DNA of 64,000 nucleotides from Desulfuromonadales bacterium (GTDB lineage Bacteria; Desulfobacterota; Desulfuromonadia; Geobacterales; Pseudopelobacteraceae): NCBI GenBank assembly GCA_013349325.1, contig DUZX01000016.1, positions 1 to 64,000 of the forward strand, read 5' to 3'. Shown piece by piece: positions 7,358 to 15,967 of this stretch (position 1 is its first letter; each line of letters starts with the position of its first letter). The notes under the pieces were generated by a model. It saw only the letters and a program-made list of their open reading frames with translations, ran no database searches and was not told where the DNA came from. The position numbers and the translations under genes were made by a program.

Positions 7358-9586
7358 CTAGTACCGCCCGTATTTTTTCCTGAACTTCTGCCGCAGCGAT
7401 TCCGCTACCGTATTGATGATGAAGGTGAAGATAAACAGTAGCACCGCTGACAGAAACAGCGTCCGGTACAGTGAACTGTTGAGCGGCGCTTCCGGTATCT
7501 CCACAGCGATATTGGCGGAAAGAGACCGCAACCCGTTAAACAGGCTCCAACTCATTATCGGCGTATTACCGGTTGCCATCAGCACGATCATGGTCTCACC
7601 AATGGCGCGGCCAAAGCCGATCATGATTGCCGAAAAGACGCCCGGCAGTGCCGAAGGGAGCACCACCCTCCAGGCGGTCTGCCAACGACTTGCTCCTAAC
7701 GCTAACGATGCGGCGGTCAAGTTTCGCGGAACGTTTGAAATAGCATCCTCGGCAATGGTGAAGATGATCGGGATGACGGCGAAACCGAGTGCTATGGCAA
7801 TGATGATGCTGTTGCGCTGATCGTAGCGTACCCCGAGCGCACTGTAGAGCCATTGTTTGAAGTCACCGGCGAACAGGCTTGTTTCTGCGATACCGCTTAA
7901 CAGCCAGGCCAGGTAAATACCGAGGATTACCACCGGCACCATGGTGACAAACTCGCGTCCACGGGTTATTTTCTGTAGCAGGGATGCCGTTTTGATCCGT
8001 TTCCAGAAAAAGATGGTTACCAGCAGCACGACCGGTACAATCACCAGGCTCAAAAAAACCGCCAGAATACATTTATCGATGAGCGGCGCCAGCCAGAGGC
8101 CTGCCAGGAAGCCGATAACAACCGAAGGAATGGCAGCCATGATCTCTACCACCGGCTTGACGCGTCCCTTCAACTTCGGCGACATGAACTGACTGGTGTA
8201 AAGCGCCCCCAACAGAGCCAGCGGCGTGGCAAACAGCATGGCAAAGAGCGTTGCCTTGATGGTGCCGAACACCAGCGGCACCAGACTCAGCTTCGGCTCG
8301 AAATCATCATTGGCGGCTGAGGACTGCCAGGCGTATTCCGGCTTGTCATACCCTTCATACCAGACTTTGCCGAACAGAGTGCCGAAGGAAATCTCCGGAT
8401 GGGGGATATCCAGTTTCCAGACCGTGAGGGTGCGGTCTTCACCCAGAGTTGCCAGGCTTGTTCCCCGTGGCGAAATGCTGATTTGCACAAGTGGAGTTGT
8501 GGGCTGAATGGTAAGCAGGTTGCGCTCCGACGTCATATGGTCAGCGTGAATACTTTTCGAGTCGGTTGAAATAAGGGTTTTGTCACGCGGCGAAGGTATA
8601 ATTGATGTTACTGCTCCGGAATTGGACCGCAGCGTGTGAATCCTGGTCAGACGCTTGTCTTCACCGCTTCCTGCAACCTTGACCGGAAACCAGGTGCTGA
8701 AATTGCCTTTGGCGTCACCGACGGCAATCGATACATCTCCCAGTACCAACGATAGTGAGGTTATTGCATGGCGTTCTGCAGATGCCTGCACTGTGTCAAC
8801 CAGATGAACCTGTCCTGGTTCGGATATATCCCAGCGCAGAAGCCAGCCGTTGTCGGTGCCGGCGTAGAGGTAGTGTCCTTTGGAGTCAACTGCCATTGAT
8901 GTCAGACGTCCCGGCAGCGGGTCGCTGATCACGGTCGTTGCATCAGTACGTTTTTCGTTCCCCAGAAAGTCCTTTTCAATCAATTGATGACGGATCTGCA
9001 GTCGATCATCATTGAGACGGTCAACACGCAGCGCCCCTTTACCTTCCAGCAACCGGGCATACGATTGTTTTACCCCCTCGGCAGCCGGAAAGGTAAGATC
9101 CGGCTGGCTGATGACATCATGGGTCAGGGTGTATCCACCCGCAGGGTCTTTGGCAGAACTAAGTTCAACCTTGATGGAGGAGATAGCTCCATTGTTCCAC
9201 AGCAAATCAAATATGGATTTGCCACGGGGTTCGGCTGAGACTATGTGTGCTGCTCCATCAGGAACAACCGGAACCTTGACGCTCGCGGAAAGAGAACCAT
9301 CCTGCACTTTGATAAAATGGCACTGACCGCTATCGTCCAGCGCAAAAGCGCCCTGTTGACTGTCTTCAACGCCAAGAGCGATAATTTTATTGGACGGAAC
9401 GGTCGGTCCGAGTTTAACAGTGGCGCTAATGTCTGCCGAGGCGGGGAAAAAGAGCGGCAGGGCTACCCGAGCTATCATCACGAGTATCCAGACCACAGAA
9501 ACAATAACCAGGACGCCGCCGATACGGATCAGAATCTCTGCCAGTCGGTCGTTGCGACGTGAAGTATCAGTAATTTTTTTTGCCAT
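7358..9586 (-). CDS. pstC: Phosphate ABC transporter permease PstC, long form with beta-propeller-like domain
   Basis: At 742 residues this is more than twice the usual PstC length. A first TM helix (about residues 22-46) is followed by about 370 residues of extracytoplasmic sequence with recurring WD-like strands (YLYAGTDNGWLLRWDIS, SIAVGDAKGNFSTWFPV, LATLGEDRTLTVWKLD), suggesting a beta-propeller. The permease core starts at about 430 (VPLVFGTIKATLFAMLFATP), with the EAA-type loop AASLALGASRWQTAWRVVLPSA near 630. It forms the Pi channel with PstA. The propeller is unexplained: it could sense Pi load, bind PstS or interact with PhoR. It is second in the pstSCAB-phoU operon, separated from pstS by a large hairpin. 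Confidence 0.93.
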   Translation of the reverse strand: MAKKITDTSRRNDRLAEILIRIGGVLVIVSVVWILVMIARVALPLFFPASADISATVKLGPTVPSNKIIALGVEDSQQGAFALDDSGQCHFIKVQDGSLSASVKVPVVPDGAAHIVSAEPRGKSIFDLLWNNGAISSIKVELSSAKDPAGGYTLTHDVISQPDLTFPAAEGVKQSYARLLEGKGALRVDRLNDDRLQIRHQLIEKDFLGNEKRTDATTVISDPLPGRLTSMAVDSKGHYLYAGTDNGWLLRWDISEPGQVHLVDTVQASAERHAITSLSLVLGDVSIAVGDAKGNFSTWFPVKVAGSGEDKRLTRIHTLRSNSGAVTSIIPSPRDKTLISTDSKSIHADHMTSERNLLTIQPTTPLVQISISPRGTSLATLGEDRTLTVWKLDIPHPEISFGTLFGKVWYEGYDKPEYAWQSSAANDDFEPKLSLVPLVFGTIKATLFAMLFATPLALLGALYTSQFMSPKLKGRVKPVVEIMAAIPSVVIGFLAGLWLAPLIDKCILAVFLSLVIVPVVLLVTIFFWKRIKTASLLQKITRGREFVTMVPVVILGIYLAWLLSGIAETSLFAGDFKQWLYSALGVRYDQRNSIIIAIALGFAVIPIIFTIAEDAISNVPRNLTAASLALGASRWQTAWRVVLPSALPGVFSAIMIGFGRAIGETMIVLMATGNTPIMSWSLFNGLRSLSANIAVEIPEAPLNSSLYRTLFLSAVLLFIFTFIINTVAESLRQKFRKKYGRY

Positions 9587-9622
9587 AGAGGGTAGTATTC
9601 CGGAGAAATGTCAAATGGTGAT

Positions 9623-9678
9623 AACTGAACCACCCCGGAGATTAACTGCAAAGCAGCCACATCAGGGGTGGTTCAGTT
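9623..9678 (-). terminator. Intercistronic hairpin between pstS and pstC
   Basis: AACTGAACCACCCC (9623-9636) and GGGGTGGTTCAGTT (9665-9678) form a perfect 14-bp inverted repeat in the gap between the pstS stop and the pstC start. Such hairpins behind binding-protein genes act as partial terminators or protect the upstream message from 3' exonucleases, which raises binding protein relative to permease. There is no clear T tract, so readthrough is expected. The role is inferred. Confidence 0.7.
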
Positions 9679-9687
9679 CTTCAGGAT

Positions 9688-10653
9688 TTACTTGAGTGCC
9701 TTCAGCTGATCATCAACCAATTTGGCGGTCAGTGGGTCGTAACCATCTTTTACGACGATTTCCTGCCCTTCTTTGGAGAGTGCGTAGCGCAAGAACTCTT
9801 CCACCACTTTCGGCAGCGGCTGCCCGGGCTTCTTCGCAACATAGACATAAAGCATACGGCTCATCGGGTACGAGCCTTTCAGCACGTTGGCATATGTAGC
9901 TTCGGCGACTTTTCCCCCTTCCTTATTAGAAAGAGGCACTGCGCGAACTCCTGAAGTCGCATAGCCTATGCCGGAATATCCGATGGCGGCAATATCCTTG
10001 GCAACCCCTTCAACTACCGACGCGGAACCAGGCTGTTCTTTCACGGTGTTCTTGAAATCGCCTTTGCTCAGCGCGTGTTCCTTGAAGTAACCGTATGTAC
10101 CTGACGCGGAATTTCGACCATATAAACTGATCGGCATCTTGGCAAGTTTGCCGGTCACTCCGAGCTGCCCCCATGTGGTGACATCGGCACCTCCACGCTT
10201 GTGTGTTTTAGAGAAGATGGCATCGACCTTGTCTAGCGACAGGCTCTTGATCGGGTTGTCCTTGTTGACAAATACTGCCAATGAGTCAAGCGCCACCCCG
10301 ATCTTGGTCGGCTTGAAGCCATACTTTTTTTCGAACGCCTCAATTTCCGATCCCTTCATCTCGCGGGACATGGGGCCAAGCTGTGCGGTGCCGGCGATCA
10401 GAGCAGGCGGCGCAGTGCTGGAGCCTTTACCTTCGATCTGGATGTTGACGTTGGGGTATTTTTTCTTGAACCCTTCGGCCCAGTAAGTCATCAAGTTGTT
10501 GAGAGAGTCTGAGCCGATACTGCCCAGGTTGCCGGCAACTCCTGCAGCGGGCTTGTACCTGGCTATCTTGCCATCTACGGTTACTTTTTCAGCATGGGCG
10601 GCGACTGCGGTGACCAGCAGCAATGCTGCGGCCAGAATTGATTTTTTCAGCAT
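9688..10653 (-). CDS. pstS: Periplasmic phosphate-binding protein PstS
   Basis: This 321-residue protein has a Sec signal peptide (MLKKSILAAALLLVTAVAAHA, cleavage near residue 21). The binding domain contains the Pi-contacting GSDSLNNL region (about 47-54), GKGSSTAPPALIAGTAQLGPMSREM (about 75-99) and GRNSASGTYGYFKE (about 183-196). It captures Pi in the periplasm and delivers it to PstC and PstA. A GGAGG site precedes the ATG and a Pho box lies about 55 bases upstream, so it is the first gene of the Pi-starvation-induced pst operon. The IS4-type element ends about 120 bases upstream and leaves this promoter intact. Confidence 0.97.
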   Translation of the reverse strand: MLKKSILAAALLLVTAVAAHAEKVTVDGKIARYKPAAGVAGNLGSIGSDSLNNLMTYWAEGFKKKYPNVNIQIEGKGSSTAPPALIAGTAQLGPMSREMKGSEIEAFEKKYGFKPTKIGVALDSLAVFVNKDNPIKSLSLDKVDAIFSKTHKRGGADVTTWGQLGVTGKLAKMPISLYGRNSASGTYGYFKEHALSKGDFKNTVKEQPGSASVVEGVAKDIAAIGYSGIGYATSGVRAVPLSNKEGGKVAEATYANVLKGSYPMSRMLYVYVAKKPGQPLPKVVEEFLRYALSKEGQEIVVKDGYDPLTAKLVDDQLKALK

Positions 10654-10707
10654 GTTGTTTTTTCCTCCATTTTTTTTGATCTGACTTTTCTTACCATAGC
10701 AAACTGT

Positions 10708-10725
10708 TGTTACATCAATGTTACA
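10708..10725 (-). promoter_or_regulatory. Pho box of the pst operon
   Basis: On the minus strand TGTAACA TTGA TGTAACA is a perfect 7-bp direct repeat with a 4-base spacer (11-bp period), the geometry expected for tandem PhoB-binding half-sites. It lies 55-72 bases before the pstS start and is the best match among the six sites in this window. Confidence 0.8.
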
Positions 10726-10772
10726 GAATGGAAAATACTTGGTTAATTTTTCATGCTTTTTTCAGGGTAAAG

Positions 10773-12086
10773 CACTACTGTCCGGTTAATAGTTGAATAA
10801 ATTTAGTTGGTTGCAGTCAGGAGTGCCTGGATTTTGCTTGAGAGCCTCTGTAACCAGCGATGAAATGGGCTTTTTCTCGAACAAATTGACCTCCAGAATC
10901 TGTAGAAAAGTGTAGAGCGAGCACGGAACCCCCAACTTCTTTTTCGTGATCGCCACCAGAAGGTAGATGCACAAGGCAACCCATATCTGGCTCTTTACGG
11001 CATTTACGGACGTACCGATGAACGACTTGATCCGCAGATGTTGCTTTATCCATTTGAAGAAGAGTTCCACCTGCCAGCGTTGCTTGTAAATCGCCGCCAC
11101 GGTCGCTGCCGGGATCTCAAGGTTGTTCGTGAGAAACACGAGTCGTTTGTTCCGCTCTTTGTCAACATAGCTGACCCGGCGCAGTTTCTCCGGATATCCC
11201 TTTTTCGACTTCTGTGTCATCAGGGTGATGATCTGGTCTGCTCGTACGCCTGCTTCCTTGTCCTTCGGATGAGAATACAGCCGTTTGCATTTCAAGTTGT
11301 CCTTAGCCCGGACAACAAAGAATGCTCCCTGCTTATGAACGGCATATAACCGGGCGAAATCGACATAGCCTCTGTCCATGGCATATAAGGCATCTTTTTC
11401 AATCGGCAGTTGATCAAGCAGTCTTACATCGTGAACCTTGCCGGTGGTTATTGCTACCCATGTCGGGATAGGCCCCCGCAAATCAATGAGCGTATGCATC
11501 TTGACCGCCGCCTTGGTCTTCCTGAACTCGGCCCATGGAAACAGCGAAAGGCACAGGTCAATGGTGGTCGAGTCAAAGGCGTAGAGCGGTTGCGTAAGCT
11601 CAATGGCAATGGCATCACTCTGGTAAAGCCTTTGCGCCATGCCGATCAGCACATGACCAAAATCCTGAAAGATGCGCCAGTCCCTGCGCTCGTTTGCATC
11701 GGCAAGGGTCGTGCGGGAGACATCACCACGGAAGCCAATGTGGTACAGCTTCTCCCGATGAGAGTTCAGGCAGGTTTCAATATCCCGCAAACTCTCGCGT
11801 CCTGCCATCTGGGCGTAAGCCAGACAGAGGAACTGGTCAAAGGTTGAAAAGCTCTTGACCCAGTATTCTCCACAGTAGCGCTGAACGCAGAGGTTGAATT
11901 CGTACCGGGGCAGATGTTGCAGAAGTTGCTTGAAAACGGTTGGGCCGGTGTGCATAGCTACCCTCCTGTAATACCAGGAAGGCTACACCCAGAACGAATT
12001 CATGTCGAAAAAAGAACAATTGTGTCAAAGAACAATAAAGTTCAGCAAGTTACAGTCGTACACTCAAAATTTACCGGACAGTAGTG
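10773..12086 (-). mobile_element. IS4-type insertion sequence in the 3' end of phoR
   Basis: The element is 1314 bp. Its ends are CACTACTGTCCGGT inverted repeats (10773-10786 and 12073-12086). It is flanked by a perfect 9-bp target duplication, AGGGTAAAG, at 10764-10772 and 12087-12095. It carries one transposase gene. Intact ends and target repeats point to recent insertion. The inner end supplies a new stop codon to phoR. Confidence 0.93.
10786..11955 (-). CDS. IS4 family transposase
   Basis: This 389-residue DDE transposase has an N-terminal helical domain (AGRESLRDIETCLNS, DANERRDWRIF) and then the catalytic core. The first Asp lies in YAFDSTTIDLCLSLFPWA (about residue 126), the second in YAMDRGYVDFARLY (about 193), and the Glu in the YREK-like segment YKQRWQVELFFKWIKQHLRIKSF (about 292-314). 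It catalyses cut-and-paste movement of the surrounding element. The reading frame is full-length, so the element may still be active. Confidence 0.92.
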   Translation of the reverse strand: MHTGPTVFKQLLQHLPRYEFNLCVQRYCGEYWVKSFSTFDQFLCLAYAQMAGRESLRDIETCLNSHREKLYHIGFRGDVSRTTLADANERRDWRIFQDFGHVLIGMAQRLYQSDAIAIELTQPLYAFDSTTIDLCLSLFPWAEFRKTKAAVKMHTLIDLRGPIPTWVAITTGKVHDVRLLDQLPIEKDALYAMDRGYVDFARLYAVHKQGAFFVVRAKDNLKCKRLYSHPKDKEAGVRADQIITLMTQKSKKGYPEKLRRVSYVDKERNKRLVFLTNNLEIPAATVAAIYKQRWQVELFFKWIKQHLRIKSFIGTSVNAVKSQIWVALCIYLLVAITKKKLGVPCSLYTFLQILEVNLFEKKPISSLVTEALKQNPGTPDCNQLNLFNY

Positions 12087-13825
12087 AGGGTAAAGGTAAA
12101 AATGGAACCTTTGCCCGGCTCGCTTGTCACTGAAACGTCACCGCCATGTAACTGAACAATGTGCTTCACTATGGAAAGCCCAAGTCCGGTTCCCCCCTGT
12201 TCCCGGGTCCTGGCCTCATCTACCCGGTAAAAACGCTCGAAAATCCTCGGCAGATCTTTGAAGGGTATGCCGATTCCGGTGTCAGCCACTGAAATTTTCA
12301 GGAATTCACCTTCATCTACTGTAAATATTCTGACTGTACCCGCTGCTGAAGTATATTTGATGGCATTTTCCAACAAATTAACCAATACCTGCTCAACACG
12401 TCCCTGATCTGCCAAAACCAAAGGCAGTGTGCTGTCTGATATTTCATTAGTGATAGAAATATTCTTTTCTGTAGCTTTTTCCTCTACAAGCATACAGACC
12501 TTTGATATTGTCCCTGATACATCCAGAGGATTAAGGTCAAGGGTAGTGCCTTTAGCCTCCAGGCTTGAAAGCGTCAGGATGTCATTGATAAGGCTCGTTA
12601 GTCGATCGGAGTGGCTGGAAATGATCTTTAAAAATCGTTTGGTATTAGCTGGGTCAGATTCGAGTGTTCCATCCAGAAGGGTCTCTGCATATCCTTTGAT
12701 AATGGTAACAGGTGTCCGCAATTCATGAGATACGTTGGCGACAAAATCACGCCGCATATTCTCAACCTTTTTAAGGTCGGTGATATCATGAAATACTGCA
12801 ACAATTCCCTGTTTGACGCCATTTACATTCAAGTGTACCCAGTGAGTCAGCAATGTCGTGCCATTTGACTGGATGGAAATCTCACGTACCAAATCATTTA
12901 TGCCTGGCTGATTTAGATCGTTAAAAGCTTCCTGAAGACCGGGATGACGCGATATTTCGATCAACTTCTTCCCTTCCACATCGCCGTCAATAGAAAAAAG
13001 AGCATGAAACGCCGGATTGACAAGAGAAATTGCTCCGTTGGGAGCCGTCACCATAATTCCCTCACCCATGCTGCGCAGAATAGTGTCAAGTCGTTGTTTG
13101 TCTTTCGACAGACTTAACATCTGATCTTCGATTCGTTCTGCCATATCATTCAGCACTGTGGCAAGTGTACCGATCTCATCATTTGTTACAACCGGAATTC
13201 TTAATGTACTACTGCCTCCATGCCCAATCCTTGCGGCAACATCAGCCATTTCACGTAAAGGTCTGCTGGTCAGGTTTGAAAGTATGTAGCTGAAAACTAG
13301 CGCAACCAGTATGGTCAGAAGTATTGCTCCGCCAAAGATACCGTGTAGAGAGTTCCGTGCTGTGGTCAGATATTCCAGCGGCATAGCCAGTCGTATGAAT
13401 CCATCTGCACCGCAGGTCATGGCGGTGTACAGCATGGTGGCGCGAATGGTGTCGGAATAGCGAAGGGCACTTCCGGTCCCACTTTTCTGAGCATCAATAA
13501 CTTCGGGGCGTTGCAGGTGATTTTCAAGCTGTGACAACCGGGATCTGCCAACATCGGAATCTCCGGTTACCGTGCCATCAGGAGCAATGAGAGTTACTCG
13601 CGCTTTGATTGCTGTTCCGATCGCTTCGGCGAGCTTCTGGGGGGGGGTTGCGTAATGGTCACCCATAACAAGCATACGGGCAAGCTGCGTCTGATTTAGC
13701 AGATTGGCCCGACTTTCTTCAACCATCGCTTTTTGCAGGGAATGGTTGAAAAACACATAGTAGCTCGCTGTTACCAATGCAATCAGCAAGATATAGGACA
13801 ATGCTAGTTTAAGTCTGAATCCCAT
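12071..13825 (-). CDS. phoR: Phosphate regulon sensor histidine kinase PhoR, C-terminus altered by IS
   Basis: The 584-residue sensor has TM1 (about 7-29), an extracytoplasmic domain (30-155), TM2 (about 160-183), HAMP, PAS (about 245-350), the HisKA H-box with His367 in VSHELRTP, the N-box (NLLENAIKYT) and G-boxes DTGIGIP and GGTGLGLS. It autophosphorylates and controls PhoB in response to the Pst/PhoU state. The last residues TTVR and the stop come from the IS4 end: before the insertion the protein ended FTFTLKKA, as shown by the sequence left of the element, so little function should be lost. A 9-C run in the coding strand (13639-13647) encodes Pro-Pro near residue 61 and is prone to slippage. 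Only 3 bases separate it from phoB. Confidence 0.93.
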   Translation of the reverse strand: MGFRLKLALSYILLIALVTASYYVFFNHSLQKAMVEESRANLLNQTQLARMLVMGDHYATPPQKLAEAIGTAIKARVTLIAPDGTVTGDSDVGRSRLSQLENHLQRPEVIDAQKSGTGSALRYSDTIRATMLYTAMTCGADGFIRLAMPLEYLTTARNSLHGIFGGAILLTILVALVFSYILSNLTSRPLREMADVAARIGHGGSSTLRIPVVTNDEIGTLATVLNDMAERIEDQMLSLSKDKQRLDTILRSMGEGIMVTAPNGAISLVNPAFHALFSIDGDVEGKKLIEISRHPGLQEAFNDLNQPGINDLVREISIQSNGTTLLTHWVHLNVNGVKQGIVAVFHDITDLKKVENMRRDFVANVSHELRTPVTIIKGYAETLLDGTLESDPANTKRFLKIISSHSDRLTSLINDILTLSSLEAKGTTLDLNPLDVSGTISKVCMLVEEKATEKNISITNEISDSTLPLVLADQGRVEQVLVNLLENAIKYTSAAGTVRIFTVDEGEFLKISVADTGIGIPFKDLPRIFERFYRVDEARTREQGGTGLGLSIVKHIVQLHGGDVSVTSEPGKGSIFTFTLTTVR

Positions 13826-13828
13826 GGA

Positions 13829-14518
13829 TTACTCCTCAATTTTATAACCAAAACCGCGAACAGTTTTGATGATATCGCCCGGTGCACCCAGTTTACCGCG
13901 CAAACGGGTCACATGAGTATCAACCGTCCTAGTATCGCCGGAATTGCTGTATCCCCATACCTTTTGCAGTAGTTGCTCCCGGCTTTGCACGTATCCTCTA
14001 CTTTCGGCAAGATGCAATAACAGTTTGAATTCCGTGCTTGTGAGATCAATATCTATGCCGGCAGCTTTAACCGTATGGCGATTTTTATCTATAATGATCT
14101 CATCAAGGTTTATAATTTCAGGAACAATTGCAGAAGATTGAGTATCCTGATCAAAACGCCGCATTACCGCTTTAATACGAAGCGCTACCTCGCGCATGGA
14201 AAACGGTTTGACGATGTAATCATCAGCACCAACTTCAAATCCTACCACCCGATCAATCTCATCCCCTTTGGCAGTAATCATGATGATCGGTATATGTGCA
14301 GTACGTTGATCTTTACGTAGAGCCTTGCAGACCTCCGTTCCGAGCATTCCGGGAAGCATCAGGTCAAGAAGTATAAGATCCGGCACATTTGTGCAGGCCT
14401 GATCAAGTCCACTTTTGCCATCGTGAGCACAGGTGGCTTTATAGCCCTCTTTACCCAGGTTGAACGCCAACAGTTCCGCTAAGTCTTTTTCATCCTCGAT
14501 GATCAATACGTTTTTCAT
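13829..14518 (-). CDS. phoB: Phosphate regulon response regulator PhoB
   Basis: The 229-residue OmpR/PhoB-type regulator has a receiver domain with acidic pocket E8-D9, phosphoacceptor Asp52 (DLILLDLMLPG) and Lys in MITAKGDE. The C-terminal winged helix (about 130-229) has the recognition segment SGDTRTVDTHVTRLRGKLG. When phosphorylated by PhoR it binds Pho boxes and activates the Pi-starvation genes found throughout this window. The ATG at 14518 is chosen because AGGAG precedes it, while the upstream in-frame ATG at 14551 has none. A Pho box at 14572-14600 suggests autoregulation. Confidence 0.95.
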   Translation of the reverse strand: MKNVLIIEDEKDLAELLAFNLGKEGYKATCAHDGKSGLDQACTNVPDLILLDLMLPGMLGTEVCKALRKDQRTAHIPIIMITAKGDEIDRVVGFEVGADDYIVKPFSMREVALRIKAVMRRFDQDTQSSAIVPEIINLDEIIIDKNRHTVKAAGIDIDLTSTEFKLLLHLAESRGYVQSREQLLQKVWGYSNSGDTRTVDTHVTRLRGKLGAPGDIIKTVRGFGYKIEE

Positions 14519-14571
14519 GTACACTCCTGCTGTCGACTCAAAAGTAGTCAAGCTACCAATGCTTCGATATA

Positions 14572-14600
14572 TAACACATCATTGTTACAGCCATGTTGCG
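14572..14600 (-). promoter_or_regulatory. Pho box upstream of phoB
   Basis: On the minus strand CGCAACA TGGC TGTAACA ATGA TGTGTTA shows three 7-mers spaced by 4 bases. It is almost identical to the triple repeat at 61668-61696. It lies 54 bases before the phoB start and suggests that phoB-phoR is itself induced by Pi starvation. The divergent gene at 14734 could also respond. Confidence 0.7.
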
Positions 14601-14733
14601 ATTGAATAAAGATTGTGTAGAAATTTTGCGGTATTGCCGACATATAAAATTTACAAAAGTTTTATCGTATCTCCACATGGTTGTAATATTTATCCGTTAT
14701 ACTGATCTCAAATCAAAACAGGAGGAAATAGTT

Positions 14734-14916
14734 ATGAAGATCAGGCTAAACGAAGATTATTACAACTTGTGCTGCGACTGGTGTGATTCTGAAACCCAAG
14801 TATTCTGGACAAGAATACTGGATGGTGCCTATTGCGGAGCATGCCATCGACCGATCAAACTGGAAGGTACAGATCTTTTAGTGCCACAGAGCGCTATTGC
14901 AGCGGGGCTGTGCTAA
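14734..14916 (+). CDS. Small zinc-ribbon-like protein
   Basis: This 60-residue protein has two CxxC pairs, CCDWCDSE (about residues 13-20) and YCGACHRP (about 34-41), spaced as in a small zinc ribbon. The rest is short and polar. A strong AGGAGG site lies 8 bases before the ATG and a terminator overlaps its stop codon, so it is a genuine independent gene. It is divergent from phoB and shares its upstream region. The function is unknown. A nucleic-acid- or protein-binding adaptor is possible. Confidence 0.7.
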   Translation: MKIRLNEDYYNLCCDWCDSETQVFWTRILDGAYCGACHRPIKLEGTDLLVPQSAIAAGLC

Positions 14917-14926
14917 GCAGCCCCGC
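14902..14926 (+). terminator. Intrinsic terminator hairpin
   Basis: GCGGGGCTG (14902-14910) and CAGCCCCGC (14918-14926) form a perfect 9-bp stem with a 7-base loop that includes the stop codon of the zinc-ribbon gene. Only a short T-containing tail follows (ATGTTC). It also separates this gene from the convergent pit gene. Confidence 0.7.
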
Positions 14927-14965
14927 ATGTTCAAAAATTTCTGGAAATTTGAAAACGCCTGATGG

Positions 14966-15967
14966 TTATTTTCCGAAAAAAGGTACAAACATCTGATAGG
15001 TAATGAAAGCGACCAATGCAGATGCCGGTATAGTGAGCACCCAGGCGATAACTATACGTTGAGCAACCTTCCAGTTGACAGCAGACATCCTTTTCGACAA
15101 CCCCACACCAAGAATTGTAGACGTAATCACATGAGTAGTGCTTACCGGCATGCCGATTGACGATGCTCCCAGGATAACTCCAGCTGATGCTGTTTCCACA
15201 CAAAATCCATGTACTGGCTGGAGCTTGACGAAGTCGCTACCGATCGTCTTGATGATGCGCCATCCGCCAGCGGCAGTGCCGAGCCCCATGGCAATGGCGC
15301 AGGCAAGTTTAACCCAGGTTGGAACTTCAAAGGTCTGGATTGCGCCGAACGACAGGAGAGCCATGGTGATGACGCCCATTGACTTCTGGGCGTCTGCAGT
15401 GCCGTGGGAAAACGCCATGAATGCGGCAGACAGCACTTAAAGGCGTCGGAATCCCTTGTTGAGTGGACCCGGCGATGAGCGTCGGAAGCTCCACATGATA
15501 ATAAGCATGAAGATAAATCCGAAAATAGTGCCGATAATCGGGGAAATCACCAGCGCCAGGATGATTTTTTTCAATCCGGCCCAATGCAGGGCGCTGGCAC
15601 CGGAATGGGCCAACACCGCGCCGACAAGACCACCGATGATCGCGTGGGATGATGATGACGGCATTCCGTAATACCATGTGATAATATCCCAGATGATGGC
15701 TCCCATTACTCCGGCAAGAACAACCAGTTGGGTAACATGATCTTTGTCTACAATCCCTTTGCCGATTGTCCCGGCAACTTTTGTGGAAACCATAGCTCCG
15801 GCAAAATTTAGAAACGCTGCCATGAAAATGGCGCCCTTTACCGATATGGCTCGGGTTGAAACACAGGTAGCAATAGCATTTGCCGTGTCATGAAAACCGT
15901 TTACATAATCAAAAATCAGCGCTGCCGCTATTACCAAAATCAGCAGAAGTAGCGAGGTGTCAAGCAT
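14966..15967 (-). pseudogene. pit: Pit family low-affinity phosphate transporter, split by an in-frame stop
   Basis: Both halves of a PiT transporter are in one frame and are separated only by TAA at 15439-15437. The N-terminal part (MLDTSLLLL..., 176 residues) carries the PD001131-type signature DYVNGFHDTANAIATCVSTRA, and the C-terminal part carries its inverted-repeat counterpart AFMAFSHGTADAQKSMGVI. Family members read FRRLQ-LLSAAFMAFSHG here, so a single CAA/CAG to TAA change explains the break. The next codon is GTG, so re-initiation giving a two-piece transporter cannot be excluded. The intact product would have 333 residues and import Pi with protons or cations. Its start overlaps the DUF47 gene by 8 bases. 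Confidence 0.85.
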
